A DNA stretch of 64,000 nt from Sedimentitalea sp041224545 (GTDB taxonomy: Bacteria > Pseudomonadota > Alphaproteobacteria > Rhodobacterales > Rhodobacteraceae), in NCBI RefSeq assembly GCF_041224545.1, contig NZ_JBGFGP010000162.1, positions 1-64,000 of the forward strand, given 5' to 3'. A program made the position numbers and the translations under genes. A model generated the notes under the pieces. It saw only the letters and a program-made list of their open reading frames with translations, made no database searches and was not told where the DNA came from. Shown here one piece after another: positions 1-7,185 of the stretch; within the stretch, counting starts at the first letter, position 1; each line of letters starts with the position of its first letter.

Positions 1-74
1 GCCGTCGGCATGCCCGCCTCTTGCTCCTTGATCATCCCGATAATCTGCGCCTCGGTAAAACGGCTCTTTCGCAT
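1..74 (-). CDS. IS3-family transposase OrfA, N-terminal fragment (cut by window edge)
   Basis: This is the start of a helix-turn-helix transposase subunit of an IS3-family element. The visible peptide begins MRKSRFTEAQIIGMIKEQE, the characteristic opening of IS407-type OrfA proteins, which bind the element's ends and are normally fused to the DDE catalytic OrfB by programmed frameshifting. Only 24 codons are in the window. A GGAG ribosome-binding site precedes the ATG. OrfB and the catalytic residues cannot be seen. Confidence 0.75.
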   Translation of the reverse strand, partial: MRKSRFTEAQIIGMIKEQEAGMPT

Positions 75-140
75 TCGTCTGCTCCTTCAAGGTTGGGCAG
101 ACTCTACATCATGATGAGGGATTTCGCGGGGGGCAGGTCA
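1..140 (-). mobile_element. End of an IS3-family insertion sequence
   Basis: The first 140 bases are the terminal part of an insertion sequence whose transposase reads leftward out of the window. The outer end, read inward on the minus strand, begins TGACCTGCCCCCCGCG, a TGA-type terminus of the kind seen in IS3-family elements, and it stops exactly where a LysR-type gene begins to make sense. The only coding part present is the first 24 codons of orfA. The IS407 subgroup is my best guess from the terminus and the OrfA start. The other end and any target-site duplication lie outside the window. Confidence 0.75.
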
Positions 141-287
141 CCCCAGATGGTCTTCCAACGACTTTATCTGAAAGGACAGCGCAGCCGGCGTGACATTCAA
201 CTCTTCGGCCGCGCGCGCAAATGACATGTGCCTCGCGGCGGCATCAAAGGCGCGCAATGCGGTGAGAGGGGGCAGGCGATCGGCCAT
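141..287 (-). pseudogene. LysR-family regulator truncated by the insertion sequence
   Basis: From the ATG at 287 the minus strand encodes 49 residues opening MADRLPPLTALRAFDAAARH and running through the winged helix-turn-helix to IKSLEDHLG, typical of GcvA-like LysR regulators. The family is about 300 residues long, with an effector domain after residue 90. Here the reading frame stops matching at base 141, where the IS terminus begins, so the gene has lost everything after the recognition helix region. The fragment cannot encode a normal regulator. Its divergently placed neighbour is the small ORF at 400, which could once have been a target. Confidence 0.8.
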
Positions 288-399
288 GCCAGTTAAGTAA
301 TACTTGTCTGAAGGATTGAAAAGCCTCGTTTGTGCCTTTTATCCGCGCAACTCATATTAGGTGTCGCAGACAGATTTTCTGAATCATATGAGGCACGCC

Positions 400-525
400 A
401 TGCTGGAAAGCACCACAAGCCCCGAAATGCGCCTTATCTTCCTGAAGGCACACGAAGACCGCGCCCGTCTGTTTTTTGCGCTCTGGCGCAGGCTGTTGCC
501 GCGCCGTCATCAGCGGACGGTATGA
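400..525 (+). CDS. Small basic hypothetical protein (41 aa)
   Basis: A short ORF encodes a peptide opening MLESTTSPEMRLIFLKAHED and ending in an Arg-rich stretch with LFFALWRRLLPRR. The ATG at 400 is preceded by TGAGG at a 6-base spacing. An in-frame ATG at 388 would add four residues but has no ribosome-binding site. It diverges from the broken LysR gene and is followed directly by a good terminator. I do not recognise a family. The well-spaced ribosome-binding site and terminator make a real small gene likely. Confidence 0.5.
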   Translation: MLESTTSPEMRLIFLKAHEDRARLFFALWRRLLPRRHQRTV

Positions 526-567
526 AAAAGGAGCCGGCCCTGGCGGACCGGCCCCTGATCGTTTTTT
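525..567. terminator. Bidirectional intrinsic terminator between the small ORF and phaB
   Basis: Arms at 530-537 and 548-555 form an 8-bp GC-rich stem (one G-U pair on the minus strand) around a 10-base loop. The minus strand reads through the stem into TTTTT, and the plus strand reaches a TTTTTT run at 562-567. It therefore suits both converging genes, the 41-residue ORF and phaB. Confidence 0.7.
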
Positions 568-592
568 CGGTTTGCGATGTGCTCGCTGCCGA

Positions 593-1315
593 TCAGCCGA
601 AGAACTGCGCCCCGTTTGCGGAAATCGTCGAGCCGTTGATGAAGCCCGCGTCATCGGAGGCGAGGAAAACGACACAGCGGGCAATCTCTTCCGGCTCGCC
701 AAGACGACCGGCGGGGATTTGCGCGATGATGCTCTCGCGGACCTTTTCCGGCACGGCCATGACCATGTCGGTACCGATGTAGCCCGGGCAAACCGCGTTC
801 GCGGTGATGCCTGCCCGCGCGCCTTCCTGCGCCAGGGAGCGGACGATGCCGATGTCGCCTGCCTTGGTCGCGGCATAGTTGACCTGTGCGAACTGGCCTT
901 TCTGACCGTTGACCGAGCTGATCACGATCACGCGGCCGAATTTGCGTTCGCGCATGCCGGGCCAGATCGGGTGGACGGTGTTGAAGACGCCGGTCAGGTT
1001 GGTGTCGACCACCTGCTGCCACTGTTCCGGCGACATCTTGTGGAAGGGCGCGTCACGGGTGATGCCCGCATTCGCGACCACGACGTCGATGGGGCCGAGG
1101 TCCGCTTCGACCTGCGCGATGCCCGCCTTGGACGATTCGTAGTTCGCGACATCCCACTTGTAGGTCTTGATGCCGGTTTCCTCGGTAAAGGCCGCAGCGG
1201 CTTCGTCGTTGCCGGCATAGGTTGCGGCGACGTTGTAGCCTTGGGCTTTCAGCGCCTTGGAAATTGCGGCGCCGATACCTCGGCTGCCGCCGGTCACGAG
1301 GGCGGTTCTGGACAT
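593..1315 (-). CDS. phaB: Acetoacetyl-CoA reductase
   Basis: This NADPH-dependent short-chain dehydrogenase reduces acetoacetyl-CoA to (R)-3-hydroxybutyryl-CoA, the monomer for polyhydroxybutyrate and an entry to the ethylmalonyl-CoA pathway. The 240-residue product has the nucleotide-binding TGGSRGIG at residues 8-15, NAG at 82-84, catalytic Ser in VISSVNG near 133 and the YxxxK pair at Y147 and K151. I start at the ATG at 1315, behind GGAGGAG, rather than at an upstream extension with no homology. It lies downstream of phaA on the same strand, with a strong stem-loop between them, and ends at a terminator. Confidence 0.95.
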   Translation of the reverse strand: MSRTALVTGGSRGIGAAISKALKAQGYNVAATYAGNDEAAAAFTEETGIKTYKWDVANYESSKAGIAQVEADLGPIDVVVANAGITRDAPFHKMSPEQWQQVVDTNLTGVFNTVHPIWPGMRERKFGRVIVISSVNGQKGQFAQVNYAATKAGDIGIVRSLAQEGARAGITANAVCPGYIGTDMVMAVPEKVRESIIAQIPAGRLGEPEEIARCVVFLASDDAGFINGSTISANGAQFFG

Positions 1316-1368
1316 GTGTATCTCCTCCAAAATCAGGGTTCGTTGGTTTTTTTTATGGTTTCTTTCGT

Positions 1369-1404
1369 GTGTCACGGCGCGACCCTTCGAGGGGGCCGTG
1401 ACAC
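1369..1404 (-). promoter_or_regulatory. Strong stem-loop in the phaA-phaB intercistronic region
   Basis: A perfect 10-bp inverted repeat (arms 1369-1378 and 1395-1404, GTGTCACGGC and its complement) encloses a loop that can form an inner CCCT/AGGG stem. On the transcribed minus strand it is followed by an A-rich stretch, not a U-tract, so it is not a classical terminator. A role in mRNA processing or in setting unequal phaA and phaB levels is inference. Confidence 0.6.
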
Positions 1405-1413
1405 GTCATTCTG

Positions 1414-2589
1414 TCAATCGCGCGCGACGCACAGGGCGACACCCATGCCGCCGCCGATGCAGAGCGTGGCGAGACCCTTCTTGGCATCGCGGCGCTTCAT
1501 TTCGAAGAGCAGGGTGTTCAGGACGCGGCAGCCCGATGCACCGATCGGGTGGCCGATGGCAATCGCGCCACCGTTGACGTTGACGATCTCGGGATCCCAG
1601 CCCATGTCCTTGTTCACGGCACAGGCCTGCGCGGCAAAGGCTTCGTTCGCTTCCACGAGGTCAAGATCGTCGGCGGACCATCCCGCCTTTTCCAGCGCCT
1701 TGCGCGATGCATAGATCGGACCGACGCCCATGATCGACGGATCGAGGCCGGCGGTTGCATAGGACACGATCCGCGCGAGTGGTTCGATACCGCGCTTTTC
1801 GGCGTTCTCGGCGGACATCAACAAGGTGGCCGCAGCCCCGTCGTTCAGACCCGACGCGTTGGCGGCGGTGACCGAACCGTCCTTGGTGAAGGCCGGGCGC
1901 ATTTTTGCCATGGCTTCGAGATTTGCGCCGTGGCGGATGTATTCGTCGCTGTCCATCACGATGTCGCCCTTGCGGGTCTTGATGGTGAAGGGAACGATTT
2001 CGTCGACGAACTTGCCGGCTTTTTGCGCGGCTTCGGCCTTGTTCTGGCTGGCGACGGCGAACTGGTCCTGCTGTTCGCGCGAAATCTGCCATTTTTCCGC
2101 GACGTTTTCGGCGGTCTGGCCCATGTGATAGCCATTGAAGGCGTCCCACAATCCGTCGCGGATCATGGTGTCGATATATTTCATGTCGCCCATCTTGTGG
2201 CCGGCACGCAGGCTGGCGGCGTGGGGTGACATCGTCATGTTTTCCTGGCCGCCGGCGGCCACGATCTCGGCATCTCCGAGCTGGATATGCTGCGCACCCA
2301 GAGCGACGGCACGCAACCCCGAACCGCAGACCTGGTTGATGCCCCAGGCTGCGCTTTCCTGCGGCAGGCCGGCATTGATATGGGCCTGGCGGGCGGGGTT
2401 CTGTCCCTGCGCGGCGGTCAGGACCTGTCCGAGAATGGTTTCGGAGACCTCTGCTTTGTCGATCCCGGCGCGCTCGACCACGGCCTCGAGTACCGCGGCA
2501 CCCAGATCGTGGGCGGGCGTGTTGGCGAAAGATCCGCCAAAACTGCCAACCCCGGTCCGTGCTGCAGATGCAATTACTACGTTCGTCAT
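1414..2589 (-). CDS. phaA: Acetyl-CoA C-acetyltransferase (beta-ketothiolase)
   Basis: This thiolase condenses two acetyl-CoA to acetoacetyl-CoA, the first step towards polyhydroxybutyrate and acetyl-CoA assimilation. The 391-residue protein is family length and shows the acyl-accepting Cys88 in NQVCGSGLRA, the GHPIGASGCR histidine motif near residue 347, and the proton-relay Cys in CIGGGMGVA near 377. An AAAGGA site precedes the ATG. It is the first gene of the phaA-phaB unit. Nothing looks abnormal. Confidence 0.95.
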   Translation of the reverse strand: MTNVVIASAARTGVGSFGGSFANTPAHDLGAAVLEAVVERAGIDKAEVSETILGQVLTAAQGQNPARQAHINAGLPQESAAWGINQVCGSGLRAVALGAQHIQLGDAEIVAAGGQENMTMSPHAASLRAGHKMGDMKYIDTMIRDGLWDAFNGYHMGQTAENVAEKWQISREQQDQFAVASQNKAEAAQKAGKFVDEIVPFTIKTRKGDIVMDSDEYIRHGANLEAMAKMRPAFTKDGSVTAANASGLNDGAAATLLMSAENAEKRGIEPLARIVSYATAGLDPSIMGVGPIYASRKALEKAGWSADDLDLVEANEAFAAQACAVNKDMGWDPEIVNVNGGAIAIGHPIGASGCRVLNTLLFEMKRRDAKKGLATLCIGGGMGVALCVARD

Positions 2590-2725
2590 TTTCGCAAATC
2601 CTTTGCCAGCGTGCAGATATGAGGATCATTAACGGTTGCACAAGCAAGCGCAACCGACGCGCGAAACCCCCACTTCCGCATCGGACATAAAGGATTGACG
2701 CCGGGCCAGCAACTGACAGTGTGTC

Positions 2726-3568
2726 TCAGGTCGCAGCGCGACGTTGGGCCGGCTGCGGTATCCATGGCGGTCGCACCGTGGGCGCGCCGAACAGGTGACC
2801 TTGCAGGCAATCGACGCCGGAGGAGATCAGGAAATCGGCGTCGCGCTGACGTTCGACGGCACCGGCGATGACCAGCATGTCGAACTGTTTCGCAACCGAG
2901 ACAAGGGCACGGACGATACACTGGTTGTCGGGGTTGTCGGCGAGATTTTGCATGAAAGGTCCGTTGAGCTTGACCGCGTCGAAATAGAAGTCGTTCAGGT
3001 ATTGCAGCACCAGCGCCCCGTTTCCGAAATCGTCCAGCGCAAAGCCGATGTTGCGATCCTGCAGGTGGTCCATGAAATCGACGACGAGTTCCGGCATGGT
3101 CATTGCGGATTGCTCCGAAATTTCGAGAACGAGCCGCTCGCCGACAGATGCATTCTTTTTCAGGTGCCGGTCCAGGATGCGCATCCATCGCTTGTAACCG
3201 ACGGAACGCACCGACATGTTCAGCGACAGACGGATTGACGGGTTGGCGGCCAGCGTCCGCAGCCCGGTTTCAAGCGCAATACAGTCGATTTCCCGGCCCA
3301 GTTCGGTCGCCTCGATTTCCGGCATGAAGGTTCGCGCGGGTATGACGCGCCCGCTCTGATCGAGCACCCGGATAAGCCCTTCGTAAAAGGCGGTCTTGCG
3401 TGGCGCACGCGCCTGCATGACGGGTTGGAAGGCCAGCATCGTCTGATTGGTTGCAATGGCGTGCTTCACCATCTCGAGCGCGTGCGATTCCCGTGCGGTG
3501 ACGACCGCATCGACCGGGCTGTGGCCGCCTTCGGGAATGTCGGCCTTGATCCTGCGACGTCTCGACAT
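2726..3568 (-). CDS. EAL-domain protein, possibly a weakened phosphodiesterase
   Basis: A 280-residue cytoplasmic protein made of one EAL domain, the fold that hydrolyses cyclic di-GMP, without GGDEF or membrane segments. The signature reads YEGLIRV in place of EAL. The metal-ligand motifs LNMS, LEISE, DDFGNG and VKLN and the QGHLFG glutamine are kept. The usual AEGVE motif reads AGAVER, replacing a conserved acidic residue. The domain may still bind the nucleotide, but activity is uncertain. It stands alone behind phaA, with GAGGAG before the ATG. Confidence 0.8.
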   Translation of the reverse strand: MSRRRRIKADIPEGGHSPVDAVVTARESHALEMVKHAIATNQTMLAFQPVMQARAPRKTAFYEGLIRVLDQSGRVIPARTFMPEIEATELGREIDCIALETGLRTLAANPSIRLSLNMSVRSVGYKRWMRILDRHLKKNASVGERLVLEISEQSAMTMPELVVDFMDHLQDRNIGFALDDFGNGALVLQYLNDFYFDAVKLNGPFMQNLADNPDNQCIVRALVSVAKQFDMLVIAGAVERQRDADFLISSGVDCLQGHLFGAPTVRPPWIPQPAQRRAAT

Positions 3569-3712
3569 GGCGCTCTCCTCGCTCGGGCATTGTCACAGCC
3601 GCGTGTCGCTGCGGCACGGGCAGCATCGGATACAGTGGTGAAAAACGTCTTAAGCCTCGCTTTTTCGCGGAAACTGGTTCAAATCCGTCATATAGAGGAT
3701 GAAGAGGGTGCG

Positions 3713-4297
3713 ATGGAACGCTGTGGTTGGGTCGGGTCAGAACAGATCTACAAGGATTATCACGACACGGATTGGGGTGTGCCCGAATATGACAGCCGTG
3801 CGCTTTGGGAGAAACTGATCCTCGACGGCTTTCAGGCCGGGCTGAGCTGGCTCACGATACTTAAAAAGCGCGAGAATTTTCGCGCGGCGTTTCAGGGCTT
3901 TGATCCCGATATCATCGCCGGCTGGGGCGAGGAGGAGGTTCTGCGCCTGCTGCAGGATGCGGGCATCATCCGGCATCGCGGCAAGATCGAGGCGACAATC
4001 GGCAACGCCCGCGTCTGGCAGAAGATCGAGCAGGCCCAGGGTTTTGACAGGTTTCTCTGGGATTATGTGGGTGGGACCCCGATACAGAACAACTGGCAGA
4101 GCCTCGCCGAGGTTCCCGCCCAGACGCCGCTGTCGGTGCAGATTTCAAAAGATCTGAAAAAGGCCGGATTCCGTTTTTGCGGCCCCACCATCGTCTATGC
4201 GTTCATGCAGGCGGTCGGCATGGTGAACGATCATCTCGTGACCTGCCCGCGCCATGCAGAGGTGGCCCGGATGGCCAGTAACCGGCCTCCGCTCTGA
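3713..4297 (+). CDS. tag: DNA-3-methyladenine glycosylase I
   Basis: This base-excision-repair enzyme removes 3-methyladenine from alkylated DNA. The 194-residue product has the zinc-binding residues of the family: Cys4 in MERCGW, His17 in YHDTDWG, and the His and Cys of NDHLVTCPRH near the C-terminus. The helix-hairpin-helix-like core and the aromatic pocket segment FQAGLSWLTILKKR are intact. I start at ATG 3713 because conservation begins there, although the frame stays open upstream. It converges on the TlpA-like gene. Confidence 0.93.
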   Translation: MERCGWVGSEQIYKDYHDTDWGVPEYDSRALWEKLILDGFQAGLSWLTILKKRENFRAAFQGFDPDIIAGWGEEEVLRLLQDAGIIRHRGKIEATIGNARVWQKIEQAQGFDRFLWDYVGGTPIQNNWQSLAEVPAQTPLSVQISKDLKKAGFRFCGPTIVYAFMQAVGMVNDHLVTCPRHAEVARMASNRPPL

Positions 4298-4320
4298 ACC
4301 GCTGGGGCCGGTCTGCAGTA

Positions 4321-4890
4321 TCATCCTTCGGGTGCGGTATCCAAAATCGCGGCGAGAATGGATTTGGCGCTGTCGGAATTCCAGTCCGCATCGCCTTGCA
4401 GCCGGGCAATTTCGTTGCCTTCGGGGTCGATCAGCACCGTGATCGGCAGGCCGAGAACGCCCATGTCGCGGGCGATCGCCTGTTTCGGATCCTGATGGCG
4501 GGGCAGGTTGGTGACGCCGATTTCGTCAAAGAACTTCTGGATGCCGACAGGCGAGTTGCGCCCGGTAGCGAGCGTGACGACCTCGAACGCGTCGCCGCCG
4601 AATTCGTCCTGAAGTGCCGAGAGCATCGGCATTTCCTTGCGGCAGGGCGCGCACCAGGTCGCCCAGAAATTCAGGAGCACATATTTACCACGGTAATCGG
4701 CCAGGGTGCCGGTGCCCGCGCCATCGGCCAGCATGAACTCTCCGTCGGATACCGGCCTGGGATCGGCATGGAAGACCAGCTTTTTCATGTCGCCTTCGCG
4801 CAGCGCCTCAAGCGCGGCGGTGTCCGCGGCGGCGATATTTGCACAGAGCGCAAGGGCCGTATAAACGAACCCGAACAACAGTTTTCTCAT
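4321..4890 (-). CDS. TlpA/ResA-like periplasmic thioredoxin
   Basis: A 189-residue exported thiol-disulfide oxidoreductase. Residues 1-22 form a signal peptide (MRKLLFGFVYTALALCANIA), and the thioredoxin fold carries the active site WCAPC at 79-83 and a cis-proline region in GLPITVLID. Such proteins reduce apocytochrome c or copper-site cysteines in the periplasm; the partner here is unknown. The gene diverges from argH, and the two start codons are only about 25 bases apart, so their promoters must overlap coding sequence or each other. Confidence 0.85.
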   Translation of the reverse strand: MRKLLFGFVYTALALCANIAAADTAALEALREGDMKKLVFHADPRPVSDGEFMLADGAGTGTLADYRGKYVLLNFWATWCAPCRKEMPMLSALQDEFGGDAFEVVTLATGRNSPVGIQKFFDEIGVTNLPRHQDPKQAIARDMGVLGLPITVLIDPEGNEIARLQGDADWNSDSAKSILAAILDTAPEG

Positions 4891-4915
4891 GTCCCCTCCG
4901 AAGGGTTTCCAAATA

Positions 4916-6304
4916 ATGACCGATACGACCTCGAACCAGATGTGGGGCGGCCGCTTTGCCGCCGGACCGGACGCGATCATGGAGGCAATCAATGCCTCTA
5001 TCGGGTTCGACAAGCGGATGGCGGCGCAGGATATTGCCGGGTCGCGTGCCCATGCCGCGATGCTGGCGGCGACGGGTGTGATCAGCGATAACGATGCGGC
5101 GGCCATTCGTGAAGGGCTGCTCACCGTTTTGTCAGAGATCGAGGCCGGAACATTCGAATATTCCACCGCGCTGGAGGATATCCACATGAATGTCGAGGCG
5201 CGCCTGAAACAGGTCATCGGCGAGCCGGCAGGCCGCCTGCACACCGGCCGATCGCGCAACGATCAGGTGGCGACCGACTTCAAGCTCTGGGTCCGGGACC
5301 AGTTGGATGCAGCGGAATCCGGTCTGCGCGCGCTGATCGACGCGTTGCTGGCGCAGGCCGAGGCAGGGGCGGATTGGGTCATGCCGGGTTTTACCCATCT
5401 GCAAACCGCGCAGCCGGTGACATGGGGTCATCACATGATGGCCTATGTCGAGATGTTCGGACGCGACCTGTCGCGGGTGCGCGACGCGCGGGCGCGGATG
5501 AACGAATGTCCGCTCGGGGCGGCGGCGCTGGCTGGCACCAGCTTTCCCATAGATCGCGACATGACCGCGACGGCGCTCGGTTTCGACCGCCCGTCGGCAA
5601 ATTCGCTCGATGCGGTCAGCGACCGGGATTTCGCGCTCGAATTCCTGTCGGTGGCCTCCATTTCCGCCATCCACCTCAGCCGGATGGCCGAAGAGCTGGT
5701 GATCTGGTCCTCGGCGCAGTTCCGCTTTGTCACGCTGTCTGACCGGTTCTCGACCGGCTCGTCCATCATGCCGCAAAAGAAAAACCCCGATGCGGCAGAG
5801 CTGATCCGGGCCAAGATCGGGCGGATTTTCGGTGCGAACACGGCGCTCATGATGGTGATGAAGGGATTGCCGCTGGCCTATTCCAAGGACATGCAGGAAG
5901 ACAAGGAACAGGTGTTTGACGCCGCTGACAACTGGATGCTGGCGCTCGCGGCGATGGAAGGCATGGTCAGGGACATGACGGCCAACCGCGAGTCACTCGC
6001 GGCGGCCGCCGGTTCGGGCTTTTCAACCGCGACCGATCTTGCCGACTGGCTGGTGCGGGTTCTGGGCCTGCCGTTCCGCGATGCGCATCACGTCACCGGA
6101 TCGCTCGTCGCCGTTGCCGAGCAGCGGGGCTGTGACCTGCCCGAGCTTGACCTGGCTGACATGCAGGCGGTGCATCCGGCGATCACCGGGGACGTATTTG
6201 GTGTCCTTGGCGTTGAAAATTCGGTAAACTCGCGCATGTCATACGGGGGAACCGCGCCCGCCCAGGTTCGGGCACAGATCGAACGATGGAAAACAAAGTC
6301 ATGA
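4916..6304 (+). CDS. argH: Argininosuccinate lyase
   Basis: Catalyses the last step of arginine synthesis, splitting argininosuccinate to arginine and fumarate. The 462-residue protein carries the fumarase/aspartase-superfamily signature GSSIMPQKKNPD with the catalytic serine, plus HTGRSRNDQ and the TAQPVTWGHH segment. I start at ATG 4916 (MTDTTSNQMWGGRF). An in-frame ATG at 4889 would overlap the tlpA start and lacks conserved residues. Its stop overlaps the next lipoprotein's ATG as ATGA, suggesting coupled translation. Confidence 0.95.
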   Translation: MTDTTSNQMWGGRFAAGPDAIMEAINASIGFDKRMAAQDIAGSRAHAAMLAATGVISDNDAAAIREGLLTVLSEIEAGTFEYSTALEDIHMNVEARLKQVIGEPAGRLHTGRSRNDQVATDFKLWVRDQLDAAESGLRALIDALLAQAEAGADWVMPGFTHLQTAQPVTWGHHMMAYVEMFGRDLSRVRDARARMNECPLGAAALAGTSFPIDRDMTATALGFDRPSANSLDAVSDRDFALEFLSVASISAIHLSRMAEELVIWSSAQFRFVTLSDRFSTGSSIMPQKKNPDAAELIRAKIGRIFGANTALMMVMKGLPLAYSKDMQEDKEQVFDAADNWMLALAAMEGMVRDMTANRESLAAAAGSGFSTATDLADWLVRVLGLPFRDAHHVTGSLVAVAEQRGCDLPELDLADMQAVHPAITGDVFGVLGVENSVNSRMSYGGTAPAQVRAQIERWKTKS

Positions 6305-6507
6305 TGAAATCCTGTCTTGTCGGTCTCTGTACGCTCTTGCTGGTCGGCTGTGGCGTGGATGGAGAACCGACGCCACCGCCGCCGAAGCCGCAGAAAGAAA
6401 CCGGTATCCGGGTATCCGGAGAAGCGCGGGCCGGGATCAGCATCACGCGGAATGCAACGCCATTTGAGGACATGCCCATTCAGCTTGTCCCGGTGCTGCC
6501 GGAATAG
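6301..6507 (+). CDS. Small lipoprotein, LptM/YifL-like
   Basis: A 68-residue lipoprotein precursor with a short signal sequence and lipobox LLVGC, followed by GVDGEPTPPPP. The CG-x-G-x-P pattern after the lipidated cysteine resembles LptM (YifL), the small lipoprotein that assists LptD maturation and sits near lysA in many proteobacteria. Position between argH and lysA agrees. The start overlaps the argH stop (ATGA). The LptM assignment is inference from motif and context; the lipoprotein nature is clear. Confidence 0.7.
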   Translation: MMKSCLVGLCTLLLVGCGVDGEPTPPPPKPQKETGIRVSGEARAGISITRNATPFEDMPIQLVPVLPE

Positions 6508-6518
6508 CGGGGTCGGGT

Positions 6519-6740
6519 ATGCGTGCGTTGGGTTCATCTCTGCTGGTGCTTCTGTTGCTGGCAGGGTGCGAACCCGATCCGCCTCTGGTGGGGCCGGATG
6601 GCGAGTTGATCGTGCAGCCCCCGCAGCCCGCAACGGCACAACCTGCGGTCAATGTCGGCATCGGTGTCGGTACTGGCGGCGGCGCCTATGGCGGGGTTGG
6701 CATAGCGCAGGGTCCATTCGCGGTGTTTCTCGGTTTCTGA
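6519..6740 (+). CDS. Small glycine-rich lipoprotein
   Basis: A 73-residue precursor with signal sequence MRALGSSLLVLLLLAGC ending in a lipobox (LLAGC), then a Pro-rich segment and a Gly-rich tail (GVGTGGGAYGGVG). It lies 11 bases behind the first lipoprotein and shares its orientation towards lysA. No family is recognised. A structural or envelope role is possible, but nothing in the sequence shows it. Confidence 0.7.
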   Translation: MRALGSSLLVLLLLAGCEPDPPLVGPDGELIVQPPQPATAQPAVNVGIGVGTGGGAYGGVGIAQGPFAVFLGF

Positions 6741-6827
6741 GCGCGAGTTGCCCTCGCTCGGTTCCGTGCTAGGTCCTCCGTGGGATGCAGAGCGGCACGC
6801 CCGACCGGCCCTTGGGAGAGACACCGA

Positions 6828-7145
6828 ATGAGCGCATTGCGAATGACCTATCTGGCCCTCGCCGTATGGGGGGCGATACATCCGATGTATTACTTTCTGT
6901 TCTGGTTCGCAGAGAACGGTTTTGATCTCGGCGCGCTGGTTCAGGCCTGGCATGTCAACGCCGCCAGCAGCGGGCTGGTCTGGGATCTGACGATTGCGGC
7001 GATTGCCCTGACGGTTTTCATCGTCGCCGAGTGCGTGGCCCGCCGTGCCTGGGCGGGACTGATCGCGATTCCGGCGACCTTTTGCATCGGTGTCAGCTGC
7101 GGCCTGCCGCTCTACCTGTTTCTGAGGTCGCGCCCGTCTGGCTGA
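6828..7145 (+). CDS. DUF2834 membrane protein
   Basis: A 105-residue inner-membrane protein with three hydrophobic segments, around residues 4-22, 48-66 and 78-97. The layout and the ENGFDL...PLYLFLR pattern match the DUF2834 family of unknown function. The ATG at 6828 has GGGAGAG upstream at a normal distance. It lies between the lipoproteins and lysA and is probably cotranscribed with them. Confidence 0.75.
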   Translation: MSALRMTYLALAVWGAIHPMYYFLFWFAENGFDLGALVQAWHVNAASSGLVWDLTIAAIALTVFIVAECVARRAWAGLIAIPATFCIGVSCGLPLYLFLRSRPSG

Positions 7146-7185
7146 TACGCATTGATCCCGGCGCGGGTTTTGCTATGAGGCCGAC

